From Esteya vermicola (Eukaryota > Ascomycota > Sordariomycetes > Ophiostomatales > Ophiostomataceae), in contig PCDM01000001.1 of the NCBI GenBank assembly GCA_002778215.1, positions 4,973,001 through 5,037,000 of the forward strand: DNA of 64,000 bases. Reading direction: 5' to 3'. The notes under the pieces were generated by a model that saw nothing but the letters and a program-made list of their open reading frames with translations, had not been told where the DNA came from and did no database searches. Made by a program: the position numbers and the translations under genes. Below, one piece after another: positions 1 to 10,850 of the stretch (its first letter is position 1; each line of letters opens with the position of its first letter).

Positions 1-706
1 ATGCCATACACCGTGTCTGTGACCGCAACGAGCTGGCCCGGTCTGTGCCCAAGCCCGACGGCCGTGCCGCGTCTAGTGTCAGCATCCTGCCGTCTCCCCT
101 TTTGCCGCCCCAGTCGCCCTTTTTCTCGCCGGCGTCTCCGTCTCCGGTCGGTAACCACCATGGTCACCACCCCGGCCACCCAGCCCTTGCCACGGAGAGC
201 CGCCGACAGAGTCTCGGCCCTGGCGCCGGCATCAAGCGCCGGACCTCGCCGTCGCCCCTCTCCCCGGAGAGCCCTATGCCGCCCCACCTGCGCCGTCACA
301 GCCTGCTTGCCCACCACCGCCGCCAGAGCAGCGCCAAAGAAGCGTCCCCCGACCAGTTTCTCACGGGCGACGGCATTCCTATTCCTATGCGTAGGTTTTT
401 GGCTTTGCTTTTTTCTTTGCTTTTTTCATTGCTGGTCGTCTCGTGATATGGTCACGTGACTTTCCGAAAAGGGAAGCATCACTAACACGCATTATAACAG
501 GTCCACATCCCGCTCTTGGCATGCTGCCGGGACTGGCAGCTGTCGTGCTGTCTGGGCGCGTGCATGCCGGCGACTTGATCGAGCAGCCTCTCCCCCACCC
601 CATGGCCTGGCCGGAGACAGTGTCTTATGTGTACAAGGGCTACGGCGAGGTGACGGAGGCTATTAAGCAGAACATTGAGCACCTTGGCGGCCGGCTAGAG
701 CAGTGA
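1..706 (+). CDS. 3' end of an unrecognised protein-coding gene (partial at window edge)
   Basis: The reading frame is open from base 3, so the gene begins left of the window. Exon 1 runs to 390, the intron is 391-500 (donor GTAGGT, acceptor ataacag) and the last exon is 501-706, ending in TGA. Reading through the intron gives only a Phe/Leu tail and a stop. The splice joins a Ser/Pro/His-rich, probably disordered segment to a compact conserved-looking C-terminus that includes LPGLAAVVLSGRVHAGDLIE and ends GGRLEQ. The visible part is about 198 residues. I do not recognise the family and assign no function. The splice is well supported because the final segment has protein-like composition and the phase is consistent (one base carried over). 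The gene as a whole stays unnamed. Confidence 0.7.
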
Positions 707-1622
707 TTCTGCCACGCGGCTACGGAGTTGGAGCGGCAGCTTTCCCGTCGTGTCTTGTCTCTTGTCTTTTTCAGTATTTTTGTCATTTCTAGTCATTGCC
801 ACGTTTCCCGTCACCTCTTGCCAGAGTGGCGAGGCCTCGTTTGTCTTTTCTTCGCTTCTCTTTTGAGCTCGTGCCTGTTGGAATGCTGTCCATGGCCGAG
901 TTCACCCTTTATTCTCTTCTTATTGCTGTTTGTGCCAATATACGGGACAGATAGCTTCTATGATGGCGGTTCCCTCCCGTGAGAGGCCGCGGTGACGGGT
1001 GATGCTTGTACGAAATTGACTGATGAAGGACGATGCCTATAAATTCACGTGATTGCATTTTGTGTATTTGTGTATTATTTGTGCATTGTGAATTTTGTGG
1101 GTGATGTTCATATGACGCAGTTAAGGAAGGAGCCACCGAGATGGCTCTTTCCCTTTGTGACTACTATTCTGTGACTACGGCGAAGGAATACAGCAGATGG
1201 AAGAGGCCAGTCCTCATAGTGGCCTGATTTTCACCTCTCTCACCCTCGCTCCTTCCCTGTTCACCGATCCTATTCACGAGTTCCTTCCTACATGGGAATT
1301 TATTCAGCCTTTCTTCCCTCTTTCCCTCTTTACCGTCGACCCGTCATCCGATCTAGACACAGCGCCAAACGAGTGATGCAGCCCTACTTGTGTGATATGT
1401 GTGGACCTGTGGCACAATGGCCCGACTGATCTATTGTTTGTTTTTCCATCGAAAAAAAAGAGTGAAATGGAGAACTCTTATATCTAAATTTCTCAAGCAA
1501 AATACAGTGAGTCTGCCACGGAAGAAGAAGAAAAAGAAAAGAGAAACTTAGAAGGAAAAGAAAGGAAAAGAAAGGAAAAGAGAAAAGAACCAAAAAAAAG
1601 AGAAAAAACTGACAAAAAAGAA
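707..1622. other. intergenic stretch between the first two genes
   Basis: No gene is visible. The segment holds the 3' flank of the first gene and a pyrimidine-rich stretch. It ends in an A/G-rich leader (about 1505-1620, runs of AAAGAGAAAAG) directly before the ATG at 1623. Short ORFs here are low-complexity reads of these tracts. A word CTATAAATT (about 1038) and a nearby CACGTG (about 1046) look like promoter words but cannot be tied to a transcript. Confidence 0.6.
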
Positions 1623-2657
1623 ATGTTTCCCGATCCTTCACCTCGACCTCTCATCTGGATCAATGGCTGGCCAGCCATTGGCAAGCACACCGTGGCCCAG
1701 TGTCTGACGCAGATTCTCGGACAGGATCGAGCGGTCCTCATCGACGACACGGAATTCACCGACCAGCTGGCCATGCCGCCGGCCTGCACGCGGTCACGTG
1801 GCAGCAGCGTCGCGAGCAGCGGGATGCATACTGTCCTGCTGGGCGAGAAGCACGGCACCAGCGGCCAGCGGGGATCCGAGTGGGCATCGGGATCGACGAC
1901 AGTTGTCGGGACAGAGACGGGATCAGAGACGGGAACAGAGACGGGAACAGAGACGGGAACAGAGACGGGAACAGCGATAGGGACGGGGACGACAGTTTCT
2001 GTGGCCGACCTCGGCGTCTTCCCTGGCCACTACTATCGCCACTTTGACGGACCCGACTCGCCCACGCTCCCTCCGACGACGCCGCCCAACCGCCCGCTGC
2101 CGCCGCTGCCGACCAAGAAGCTGGTCGATCCCATTGCCGCAGCTCTGCAGATCCTCCAGCGACAAGAAGAGCAGAAGAACCAGGAGGCGCTCCTCGAGAG
2201 GCAGGCCAAGACGGAGCGGGACGCCAAGCAGACGGCCTGCTTCCTCAAGTACGTCGAGGACGCTGCCTCCCTCGGCCGCATCGTCATCTTCACCGACTGC
2301 CAGGGCGCCACCGACGAGGGCGCCAGAGAGGCACGCGCATACGAGGCGGCGGCCGAGCGGTCGGGACGGCCGTTTGTGCCCGTCTACCTCGAGTGCGACC
2401 TCGAGGCCAACATGCAGCGCACGCGTACGTCGGAGCGGCGCACGTCCCAGCTCGTCACACACCAGTCGTGCAGCCCCGAGTCTCTGCGGGCGCTGCGGGC
2501 GGACCTGGACGACCAGCTCTACAAGTTCCCGGCGAGCCAGCACCGGGGACTGAGCGTGGACGTGACGAGCCAGCGGGCCCACGACACGGCCATCAAGATC
2601 CTTACGTTTATGAATGAGATTGCCGATCCGATTGACTTTGCCCTGCAAAAGTGTTGA
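1623..2657 (+). CDS. P-loop kinase-like protein with an internal Thr-Glu-Thr-Gly repeat
   Basis: A single-exon frame of 344 residues. The N-terminus carries a Walker A-like loop, INGWPAIGKHT (about residues 13-23), followed by a short acidic motif LIDDTEF. The C-terminal half has GRIVIFTDCQG, then FVPVYLECDLEANMQR, where a lid-type Arg-rich stretch follows. It ends with a segment ending KILTFM. This order matches small fungal P-loop nucleotide kinases of the AAA/ATP-binding type, whose substrate is unknown. Residues about 55-140 look unlike the family: this segment is low-complexity and contains TETG repeats (1908-1972). The +2 frame across the same stretch reads WQQRREQRD, which resembles the Arg/Gln-rich helix I would expect here. 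A compensated frame slip or a lineage-specific insertion are both possible. The ATG follows a purine-rich leader. Confidence 0.72.
   Translation: MFPDPSPRPLIWINGWPAIGKHTVAQCLTQILGQDRAVLIDDTEFTDQLAMPPACTRSRGSSVASSGMHTVLLGEKHGTSGQRGSEWASGSTTVVGTETGSETGTETGTETGTETGTAIGTGTTVSVADLGVFPGHYYRHFDGPDSPTLPPTTPPNRPLPPLPTKKLVDPIAAALQILQRQEEQKNQEALLERQAKTERDAKQTACFLKYVEDAASLGRIVIFTDCQGATDEGAREARAYEAAAERSGRPFVPVYLECDLEANMQRTRTSERRTSQLVTHQSCSPESLRALRADLDDQLYKFPASQHRGLSVDVTSQRAHDTAIKILTFMNEIADPIDFALQKC
1908..1972 (+). repeat. 12-bp coding tandem repeat (GGAACAGAGACG)
   Basis: About five imperfect copies of GGAACAGAGACG lie in tandem inside the P-loop gene and encode Gly-Thr-Glu-Thr. The unit is a multiple of three, so copy-number change keeps the frame. 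It coincides with the part of the protein that departs from the expected family layout. Confidence 0.85.
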
Positions 2658-5509
2658 TTGTCTGACAGCAATGCAGGCGATGGTCAGGCTGGTGCATGGA
2701 AAGAGAGAAAAAGACGACCAGGGGTTTAGCACTGATAGACCATGGAAAATAGAGAAGAAAAACTAGAGAATGTCCTATCATGACCATTGTAACTTGTTTG
2801 AATTTCCAGTCGTACTTGTTCTCCCCGGCCCCGTGTCCAGCTGACGACGGCTCCAAGGCTCAGCTGCCGGACAGCCTTGCGGGAACTGTGGAACAGTAGA
2901 ACATGAGTAAGCACTCGTATACCAACACCAGACTTTTTTGATTTTTTTTTTGAGAGGAGAGCTCTCCACGGTCCTCTGCCTCACTTGCCGCTGGAAAAGT
3001 ACTATAGGTGTGTGTGTGTGTGTGGAGTACAGTGCTCATGCACATGCGTGCGAGAACAAGGAGAGAACAAGAGAAGAATAAGACAAGAACAAAAAGAGGA
3101 TGGACCCATGCAACATGTCCCCGGGTCCAAGGAAGCCCGGGACAGCCGGACAAGGACATCCGGACCGCGGCAGGATGCAGGAGGAGGAAGTGGACTGCAT
3201 GACATACGCGAAAAGGGGGGTGGTTCTAGGACTGGGAGCACCACAAAACTCGGCATGGAATGCCACGTATAGGTGCGTGATAGGGCATGCCGGCACAGGA
3301 CCCGTAAGAGAGGAGAGGAAGAGGGGAGAGAGAGAAGGAGAGAGACTGCCGGCTGCCGGCTGCAGAGTTCTACGGTGGCCAACGAAGACTGCAGAGACTG
3401 CAGACTGCAGAGGACGGCGGCATATGCCGTCGGGACAGGAGCCCAACTGCTACGCACACCAGAGTCACTCAAGAATCACACAAGAGTCACATGGAAGCGT
3501 CCTCTGTGCAGGCCGTCCAATCGAGTCAGCCCATGCCTTCTTCACTAGCCGTAGGAGACAGCAGCAGTGCATGGCAAGTGGAGGGGCCAAGCATGGAGGG
3601 ATAATCCCCCGAAAATGGAGAGGCATGGGGGGAGACGGGGGGGAAGATGTAACGGTGTGTTGGCTGTACTGCTGCACAAGAATGGGCAACGATTGTTACA
3701 TGCAGGCAAGAAGGAGCCCTCGTAGACAGGATATGTATCCCCTTCCCCCACCTCGCCTACCTCTTTGGCTCTTGTGCATGTATGGGGAGGGGGGGAAGGG
3801 GGGAATCAATAATCAATAAAGAAAAGTAGCATGATTGCTATGTAGTATAGCACAGACGCATATAGCAGAAGCGAGCATGCACAATTGTCGCCGGAGAATG
3901 GCCAAGCCAGTCGCCAGTGTGCCAGTTCTCCAGCTGGCCAGCACATCTTTTTTGATTCTGTCACGCTATTCGACTCTACTCATCACAGGTCCAGCCAGCG
4001 GGCAGCATGTCTGGCAGCACAGGGCCATCTCACATATCACCTGCATCGACAGAGGTGGTCTCTACAGAAAGAGTAGAGTCTGGCTTATATGGTGTGTGTG
4101 TGTTGGGCTCTGATCTTCTCTTCCCTCCAACTGCTATTCCGTGTTGGACTGGCTGTCGTGAATATAAATAGACTTTTTGTGGCGGCACAGTCGGCCACCC
4201 TCTTGAGATGCCTGTGCAACTTCGTCCTCTCTTTTCATGCTACGTCATGTGTAGTAGAGTGAAGGGCAAGAAAGCTCGAAAGGCAAAAAAGGAAGAGAGT
4301 CAGAAACCCTAGAGACTGCCCCCTCACCCTCAACCACCTCTACTATGTAGCACACCCACTCGCCCGAGTCCACCCTGCACGGCAGCCAGCCACACGGCTT
4401 GCGGCCGTCTAGCAGAGAACGGTTAGCCAGTGGTCAGCTAGCCAAGGTCAGCAATGGCCTTCCCAAAGCGTCGAGATTCTCTTTTTTTTTTTTTCTTTTT
4501 TGTTGTTGTTTTTCTTGTTTTTCAACATGCTCAGCAACGGAGATGCTGCCGGCATAGGACAGGCAGGCAGACGAGAAGAGAGACAACGGGACATTGGCAG
4601 CAGACCATTGGACAATTAGACAAGTACACAAATGGAAAAAGAACGCTTTCCCGCTCTCTCCCGCTCTCCCGTGCGCCCTGAGCGGCGCCTGTGAATCTTC
4701 TCCGCTCTGCTTGTCGATTAGTGCGCATCATTTTCCAGGGCAGCTAGTCCTACCCTTTCCCTCTTCTATGGCACAGAGCCAAGCACCCTCCCTCTAGCAG
4801 ACAGTTATCCTGCCCTCTCTGCCCACCGGAAAATCATACACTGTACGGCACAGCTGTCCATGTCTCCCTGGCTCGCAATGCAACCACGGGACCACACCGA
4901 AAGGACTCCTACTATAGCTAGAATCGTCCTTGTTCGCAGTAGGCAGGTAATTTTAACATGCAGAGACGCAAGACGCAGAACACAGCACAAGGAAGAGCGT
5001 GCCAGAGGATCAAACAGTGGAGGACGCTCCACTCTACAAGAGGGAATACGAAGAGAAGAGCACGAGTATATGTGCGAGTATAGGCAGTATAGGCAGTGCT
5101 CCGTATAGACGTGAAGAGAGCAGAGTGGATTCTGCAGTAGACCAGAGACCTACATACAAGTAGTACGCCGTCGAGAACCTGTTTCACACTGCCCGTTCTC
5201 ATGCAGCGAGAGGCCGGCCAATACCGTGAACTGTTTTTGTCCTCTCAAAGGATCATCAAACCGAGGATACTACGTAGAAGTACGCAGCAGTCCCCCCCCC
5301 TCCCTCCCCCCGAAAACCCACATCATGCATCCTGTAGATGATATGGCGTCAGTAGCATCACTTGGCCTCTGGCTCTGGCTCCAATATTCCAGTTTGAAGC
5401 CTGCATTAGTCCTGACAGCGGACACGAGTACGCCGTAGTGGATGTAGTTTTTTTTTTCTGCAGCATCCAAGTGGATAAAGTATTTAGTTTGTCTGGTTTG
5501 TCCGGCTGG

Positions 5510-5549
<40 letters not shown>

Positions 5550-5555
5550 TGACTG
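5510..5555. repeat. GGCT tetranucleotide microsatellite
   Basis: About nine uninterrupted GGCT units followed by GACT variants (ctgactgactgg). It lies in gene desert 1 with no coding frame. Confidence 0.9.
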
Positions 5556-6503
5556 GCTTGCCTGTCCCGCTACTATACTCGCGGATACAGCCCAGTAAGC
5601 AGCTTTCTAGTCTCACACACGCCCATCGACATCTGTTTTCTGAGCTCGGAATGTATGCAGTATTCAAAGGCAGCAGAGTCCACAGAGGCAAGCGAGGAAT
5701 TCGCAAACACCAACGCAAGCGAGATAGCAAAGACTACACAACTCGGACAGCGGAGAGGCGATCATCATATTTCATGGTATCGCGCTTGTGCCTCTCCACT
5801 CTGCAGGAGCTCTGCATGAGCTCTCGTCTTGGCTCGAGGCCTTTTTTTTTATTATTCAATTTTTTTTTTACCGCAGCAGCTTACCCTCGCGTGATCTCGA
5901 CTCTCTCTAGGCTGGCTTGCGAGGCTTCTTCTTTCTCGGTGCCGCCGCTTCCGCTCGCGTGCGGCGATGTGGAGGGACGCGCGGGACAGAGAGGCGACGA
6001 GAGAGCATGGGGAGGCGACGAGGCGAAGAGACAATGAGACGAAGAGACGAAGAGAGCAGGCGGGCGAGTGCTACGGAGCCACGGGCGGATCGCCAAGCTA
6101 CTATGCACACTACTCTCGTACGCTCGTCATCTCCACGCACTCTCCACCTTCCTAGCAGCTCTCTAGCAGAGCAGCTAGCAGCTCTAGCAGCTCTAGCAGC
6201 TCACTTACCCCATTGTGCAGTTTCTTTTCGTCCTTTTCTTCCTACTCCTTCTTCTCCTCCGTCTTCTCCCCCCTCTACAAGGCGAGCACGACCTGGGATC
6301 AATGTCTTTTTTCAAAGGAAGAGCCACCGAGAGACGGCAGCGGACGGGACGCTGTCGTTTATGCGTCCAGAGACGGATCAGAGACGGACCAGAAGACGAG
6401 AAGGACTAGAAAGACAGAATGGCAAGAGGGCCAGAAAGACCGGCGGCAGCACTAATGCAGCGTCATGAGAGAGGAGTCAAAGTGGGCGTAATCACTGGGC
6501 TCT

Positions 6504-6530
6504 ATACTCCGTACTACGTATACGGAGTAT
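6504..6530. repeat. perfect 10-bp inverted repeat built from the TACTCCGTA word
   Basis: ATACTCCGTA at 6504-6513 and TACGGAGTAT at 6521-6530 are exact reverse complements separated by a 7-nt spacer (ctacgta). It is the clearest hairpin made from the short word that recurs through the gene-poor parts of the window. Confidence 0.9.
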
Positions 6531-9156
6531 GCTATATATTCTTATTTATTACTTTATTTTTAGTCCTCTGTTTTGCAGTCTTGCTGTTTTGCAGTCGTTG
6601 TCTTGTTTTGGTCTTTCTGTCATCTAGTGTTGCAACCCTCTCAGTCTCTCTATAGTCTGCCCACGGAGAACTAGGACTAGGAACCCTGCTCGCTTCAAAC
6701 CCTCCGAGTCTCCTGTAGGCAGCCAGTTGGCACACATCAGAGCTGATCTTGTTGGGGAGGCGATCCCTCCCGTCTCCCCACGCCCTTTCTTGTCTCTCGC
6801 TGCGGCCCTGCTCGAAACGCTGCAACCGTCACGCATGTCCTGCTCCTCTGCAATGTCTCGTCTGCTTCTCGTTTGATTGAAATGTCCTGCTGCTGGTTTT
6901 CGTTTTCCTGCCTCTTGTCTCCCGTCTCCTGCCCTTTTCTCTCCTCCTCTGCTCTCCTCTGCTCTCCTCTGCTCTCTCCTCCCACTCACATGTCGTCATG
7001 GCCGAGTCTGGCCCGTCGAGAGTGGAGAGACAGCCTTGCCACGAGCAAGCTAGTCCTCGTACGAATCGAGAAAAAGAGAGGCACAGGATGTGGGATCGTC
7101 GTATTGTTGTATCTCGAAAAGGTCCGAACAAACTTGTCTTTGCGAGTCCCTTGTAGCGTCTTGTACCTTGTAGATACACGCCCCCCCCCTGCTCCTGCTC
7201 CTCTCCTCCTCCACTCTACGGCCGACACTACTGCGTAGCTGCTCTTCGCAGGAGGAAACTGCAGATATGGAGAAGGCCTAGGCTTGTTTCTCGTGCTTGT
7301 AGTGCCTGTCGTGCTTGTGGTTCCTGTACGAGTAGTTCCTGTGATTTCTGTGGTTCTGTGGTTCTTGCGGGGGAGATGGCCTGTCTAGTTCTCTGGCTTC
7401 TAATCAAAAAGTAGAAGCTGTGGCTATCTTGTCTCGTGGTGGAGGCTGTTTTACATTTCTCTGCACGTATGACACGGCACACAGTTAGAGTACATGGTAC
7501 ATACTCGTAAGCTATATTCGTACATTGTATACTTTGTACGCAAACTGGAAGCCAGACAGACGCGAGAGGCTGGGCGAACACGACGGCGGTCGACCCGTGG
7601 CCGTCTCGGCCGTCTCAATCGGTTCGGACAACCTCTGACGGACAGCGCATTATAGACGTTCAATTTGACGTTTCTAGTCGTGCCGGTGAAACAGGAACGA
7701 TCGCCGCCGCCCTCCAGCCTATGAGAAGCGAGAGAAAGGAGCCTCGCCTCTACAATGTACTTTTTTTTGTGTGTGTGCCAGTACAAGACGAGTACTCGAG
7801 TACGCAGTATGCAGGCCCTGCATATCTTGTACACGTTTACTCGTACATAGCACGAGTCACTCTGTACCGTCGCACTCTGGCGAGTACGTACTCTACGCTC
7901 TACTGGCAACTTGCAGGGCTTGTGCAGATGCACAACATCATCCACCGTCTGCACATCTGCAAGCACAACAGCCGGCATGTACTTGAATGCGTATACGTAC
8001 TATGTACTGTGTACTCGTACTGCTCGTACTCGAATGCTGCGTATAACCCTGGTCATCATGAAGGAGAGCACCACAATTAAGAGTGGCTCTTTATATTGCT
8101 GCGGTATTTTTTTCACATTAAGACAGCAAGAGAATCCAAACAAGGAGAGAAACACAACTTTTTATCGCCACCTCGGTCAAACGACCAAGAGAAGTAGAAA
8201 TAAAGGAAATCAGGAAATACGTAGGAAATGAAAATGAAAATGAAATGAAATGAAAAAAAAGAAAGAAATAGGAGACAAGAAATAAGAGACAAGAAATACG
8301 AAACGAGAAATAAGAAACGAGAAACGAGAAAAGAGGACAAGAGATCAAAAGAGGAAACAAGATGGCGACAAGACATTTTTGTCACGAGAAAAAACAGCCA
8401 AACCCACACCCTCCCGATCCTGAGCCAGCCCTCTATTTTTGGTTCCGGAAAGAAACAGCACGCCCCATCTATCCTTTTTTCCTCTCTCTTGTGTTTGTGT
8501 GGTTTCTCGCCAGATCGTGGCTGTCAGTGGCTTCAGACTGGAAGAAAAAAAAAGAAAAAAGAAAAACGAAACAGAAAAAAACCCCTGTCCCTTCATTGTG
8601 TCTCAACCATGTACACCCATTTCCTGTCCCCTCTACCGCCGTCGCTGAGTAGTCCTTGCTTATTTTCATGTTGGTCATTTTTGTGCTTATTTTGCTTATT
8701 TTTGCTTCATTTTGCTTCATTGCTCCCCTCCTCCATCGGAAATAGATTGGGGCATTTCCTATACCCGAAACTGTTTCTCATTAGTCCAGTCAGAGCTGTG
8801 TTTTTTTGGAGGCACCGATGCACTAGAAGAGAAGCCAGAAGCGAAATCGTTTCGGTTTTCTCGGACCCGTTTTCGAGGCGAGGGGGGCGTTTTCTCTAGT
8901 TCCTCGGTCACCTTTTTTGTAGTCATAAAATTGTGGCAGGCCATAGCAGGCCATGGCCTTGTGCGGTTCCACGGAGTAGAGTAGAAATATTAGGTGGTGG
9001 CATGATGGTCATTGTGACAATAGTGTTTGTGGTTAGAGGGAGTTTGATCGGTTGGATTCGGGATTCGGTTCGTTTCCATCATGTCGATTCTTGGTCAGTC
9101 GTAAAAAAAGGGTAAAAAGGGGGACAATATGGTAGAGAAGAGGAGGATGAAAGGGA

Positions 9157-9393
9157 CTAATTAACGAGATCGCCAGAAATTTTCTTGAGCAGGCTCGTCT
9201 TTTCGGAGACGACCTCGTGGATGCTGCGTCGCCGACTGCTGGGCCAGCACTGCGTGGGAAGCGGCAGATCTCTGCGAATCCGCAGCGGAATATCCAGGCT
9301 CGGACTGCGCCGCGGCCGAGGGGCGAGGCGCATATTGTCATTGGTGTCGCCTCCTTCCCTGCTGCCCCAAGATGTCTATACAGTTTAGTCAGC

Positions 9394-9446
<53 letters not shown>

Positions 9447-10850
9447 GAGACTCACCATGCGGAGCGTAAAGAGAGCATAGACCTTGATGAGACCGTGAAA
9501 GTAGCCAAAGATGATGGAGACGGGCAGAAACTTGACATCGCTCGGCTCGCGCAGAAAGAGCCCCATGAGCTTGACGACCTTGGTAAAGGCAAACATGAAG
9601 AGGAACTGGGCCCAGAAAGCCTGCTTTCGGCTCTCCAGCTCCCAGTTGCCCGTCGCCCGCCAGCACGAGTAGAGGATCAAGGGGTCCATGACAAAGGCGA
9701 GCGAGGTGAACGTCGCAATGTGGAGAGCATAGGTCGACCACGGCTGCTGGCTGTTCTCTTGTTAGCATCTCTCTATTTCGCTACCCGCTCCTCTCAGGCA
9801 CTCACGTCCACACGTGTCTCTCGCGCACGAGACTCGTCCAGTTGCTGCGCCAGTTGCTGCGCGCCCACCGGGAGCACTGGTAGAGGAACTTGATATTGTT
9901 CTCCAGCGTCGTCTCAACCTCACACTCGCGCTCGTACTGGACCCACGTCTTCCAGCCGTGGCTGACGAGCCAGCGCGTCACAAAGTTGTCATCGTCGGCG
10001 TGCAGCACAAACTTGCCCCAGTTCTCCATCTGGAAGCCGTCCAGAAACTCGTGGCTATTCAAAATCTCGGACCGGTAGGCCCCCGTCCGCCCCGACATGC
10101 ACGACGTGCCGCCGTCCACATTGTGCGTCGCCGAGATCTCAAAGTTGCGCCGCTCAATGTACGCCGCGCCGAGCCAGTTGATGACGCGCTGCGTCAGCGG
10201 GCCCTCGCCGGCCCCGATGCGCTTCACATGCTGGCACGTGCCGACGCCGCCCACCTTGTCGTCCTCGAGCGGTGCCAGGATCCAGGGGATGAGCGTCTCC
10301 GGCCAGGTCACGTCGTCGTCCGCCATGATCGTGATGCGCGTCTGCACCTCGGGCAGCGCCCGGCACACCTGGATCCGCTTGTTGGCCACGCTGGTGCAGA
10401 GCACCCGGATGTTCTTGTAGCCCGTCTCCCGCAGCGACTCGGCCAGCCGCTCGAGGGCGGCATACTTGTTGGCCGTCGTCACCAGAATCAGCTGCCACGG
10501 CCGGCAGGCAACAATGCTCTCCAGAGACACCCGCAGCTCCTCAAACGAGTGATGGATGGTCGGGATGACGACCGTCACATCATCCTCCGTAAAGGTGGGC
10601 CTCTCCGGAATCGGCTTGGACTTGTACGTCCAGTGGCTGATGCAGTGGACAAATAACCGCAAGTATCTATGCGTCCTGCACCGGAAAAGAAGACGGAGAC
10701 AGCCCGGTTAGCAGGGGGGCTTTGAAAGGGAAAGAAACGGGACCTGGGACGGTCTTACCATATGATCCAGAAAAAGACGATCCAGAATTGGGTCGATGAA
10801 AGAAAAGGCAAGCTCCAGAAAGCTGCTGCTGAGGATGCGGACACGGCCAT
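9157..10850 (-). CDS. membrane GT2 family polysaccharide synthase (hyaluronan-synthase-like, ZtGT2/Cps1 type)
   Basis: Four exons, 10759-10850, 9806-10675, 9456-9750 and 9157-9375, give 491 residues. All junctions are GT-AG and in phase. The protein starts with a hydrophobic segment (about residues 20-31). The GT2 catalytic domain contains VTVVIPT, the nucleotide-sugar-binding DDDVTW (Asp150-152), a second acidic motif ADDDNFVTRW and the processive-synthase QxxRW motif as QCSRW (297-301). Two or three C-terminal membrane helices follow, with a tail beginning TSWGSREGGD. This is the layout of filamentous-fungus GT2 synthases needed for hyphal growth on solid surfaces. These are thought to make and export a cell-surface polysaccharide using UDP-sugars; the exact product is not established. 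Intron 3 contains a 40-nt (CT)n microsatellite. The gene sits alone between two large gene-free regions. Confidence 0.93.
9396..9435. repeat. GA/CT dinucleotide microsatellite inside intron 3 of the GT2 gene
   Basis: A run of 20 GA units on the + strand, which is (CT)20 on the coding strand. It lies between the donor and a CTGACTAAAC branch-point region, so it acts as an extended pyrimidine tract of the intron. Confidence 0.92.

Larger units (their letters stand above)
2658..9156. other. gene desert 1
   Basis: About 6.5 kb with no frame I can support. The predicted short proteins are low-complexity and show no third-position G/C bias, unlike the flanking genes. The stretch holds a (GT)n run (about 3006-3023), a GGCT tandem array (5510-5555), CT-rich and GA-rich tracts (6880-6990, 8220-8350), a TATAAATA word (4163-4170) and a 10-bp palindrome pair at 6504-6530. 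It also has many TACTCGTAC-type words (for example 7790-7850). No transposase, reverse transcriptase, tRNA or rRNA was recognised. Confidence 0.6.

Noticed and set aside
1923..2732. 269-codon minus-strand frame opposite the P-loop gene
   Set aside because: It is a shadow of GC-biased coding sequence. Its Leu/Arg-rich repeat is the complement of the TETG repeat.
3100..3819. 239-codon plus-strand frame
   Set aside because: The composition is that of desert repeats. It has no domain, no bias and no promoter/leader pattern.
9814..10656. 280-codon plus-strand frame opposite the GT2 gene
   Set aside because: It is a shadow frame. The GT2 motifs, splice sites and phases are all on the minus strand.
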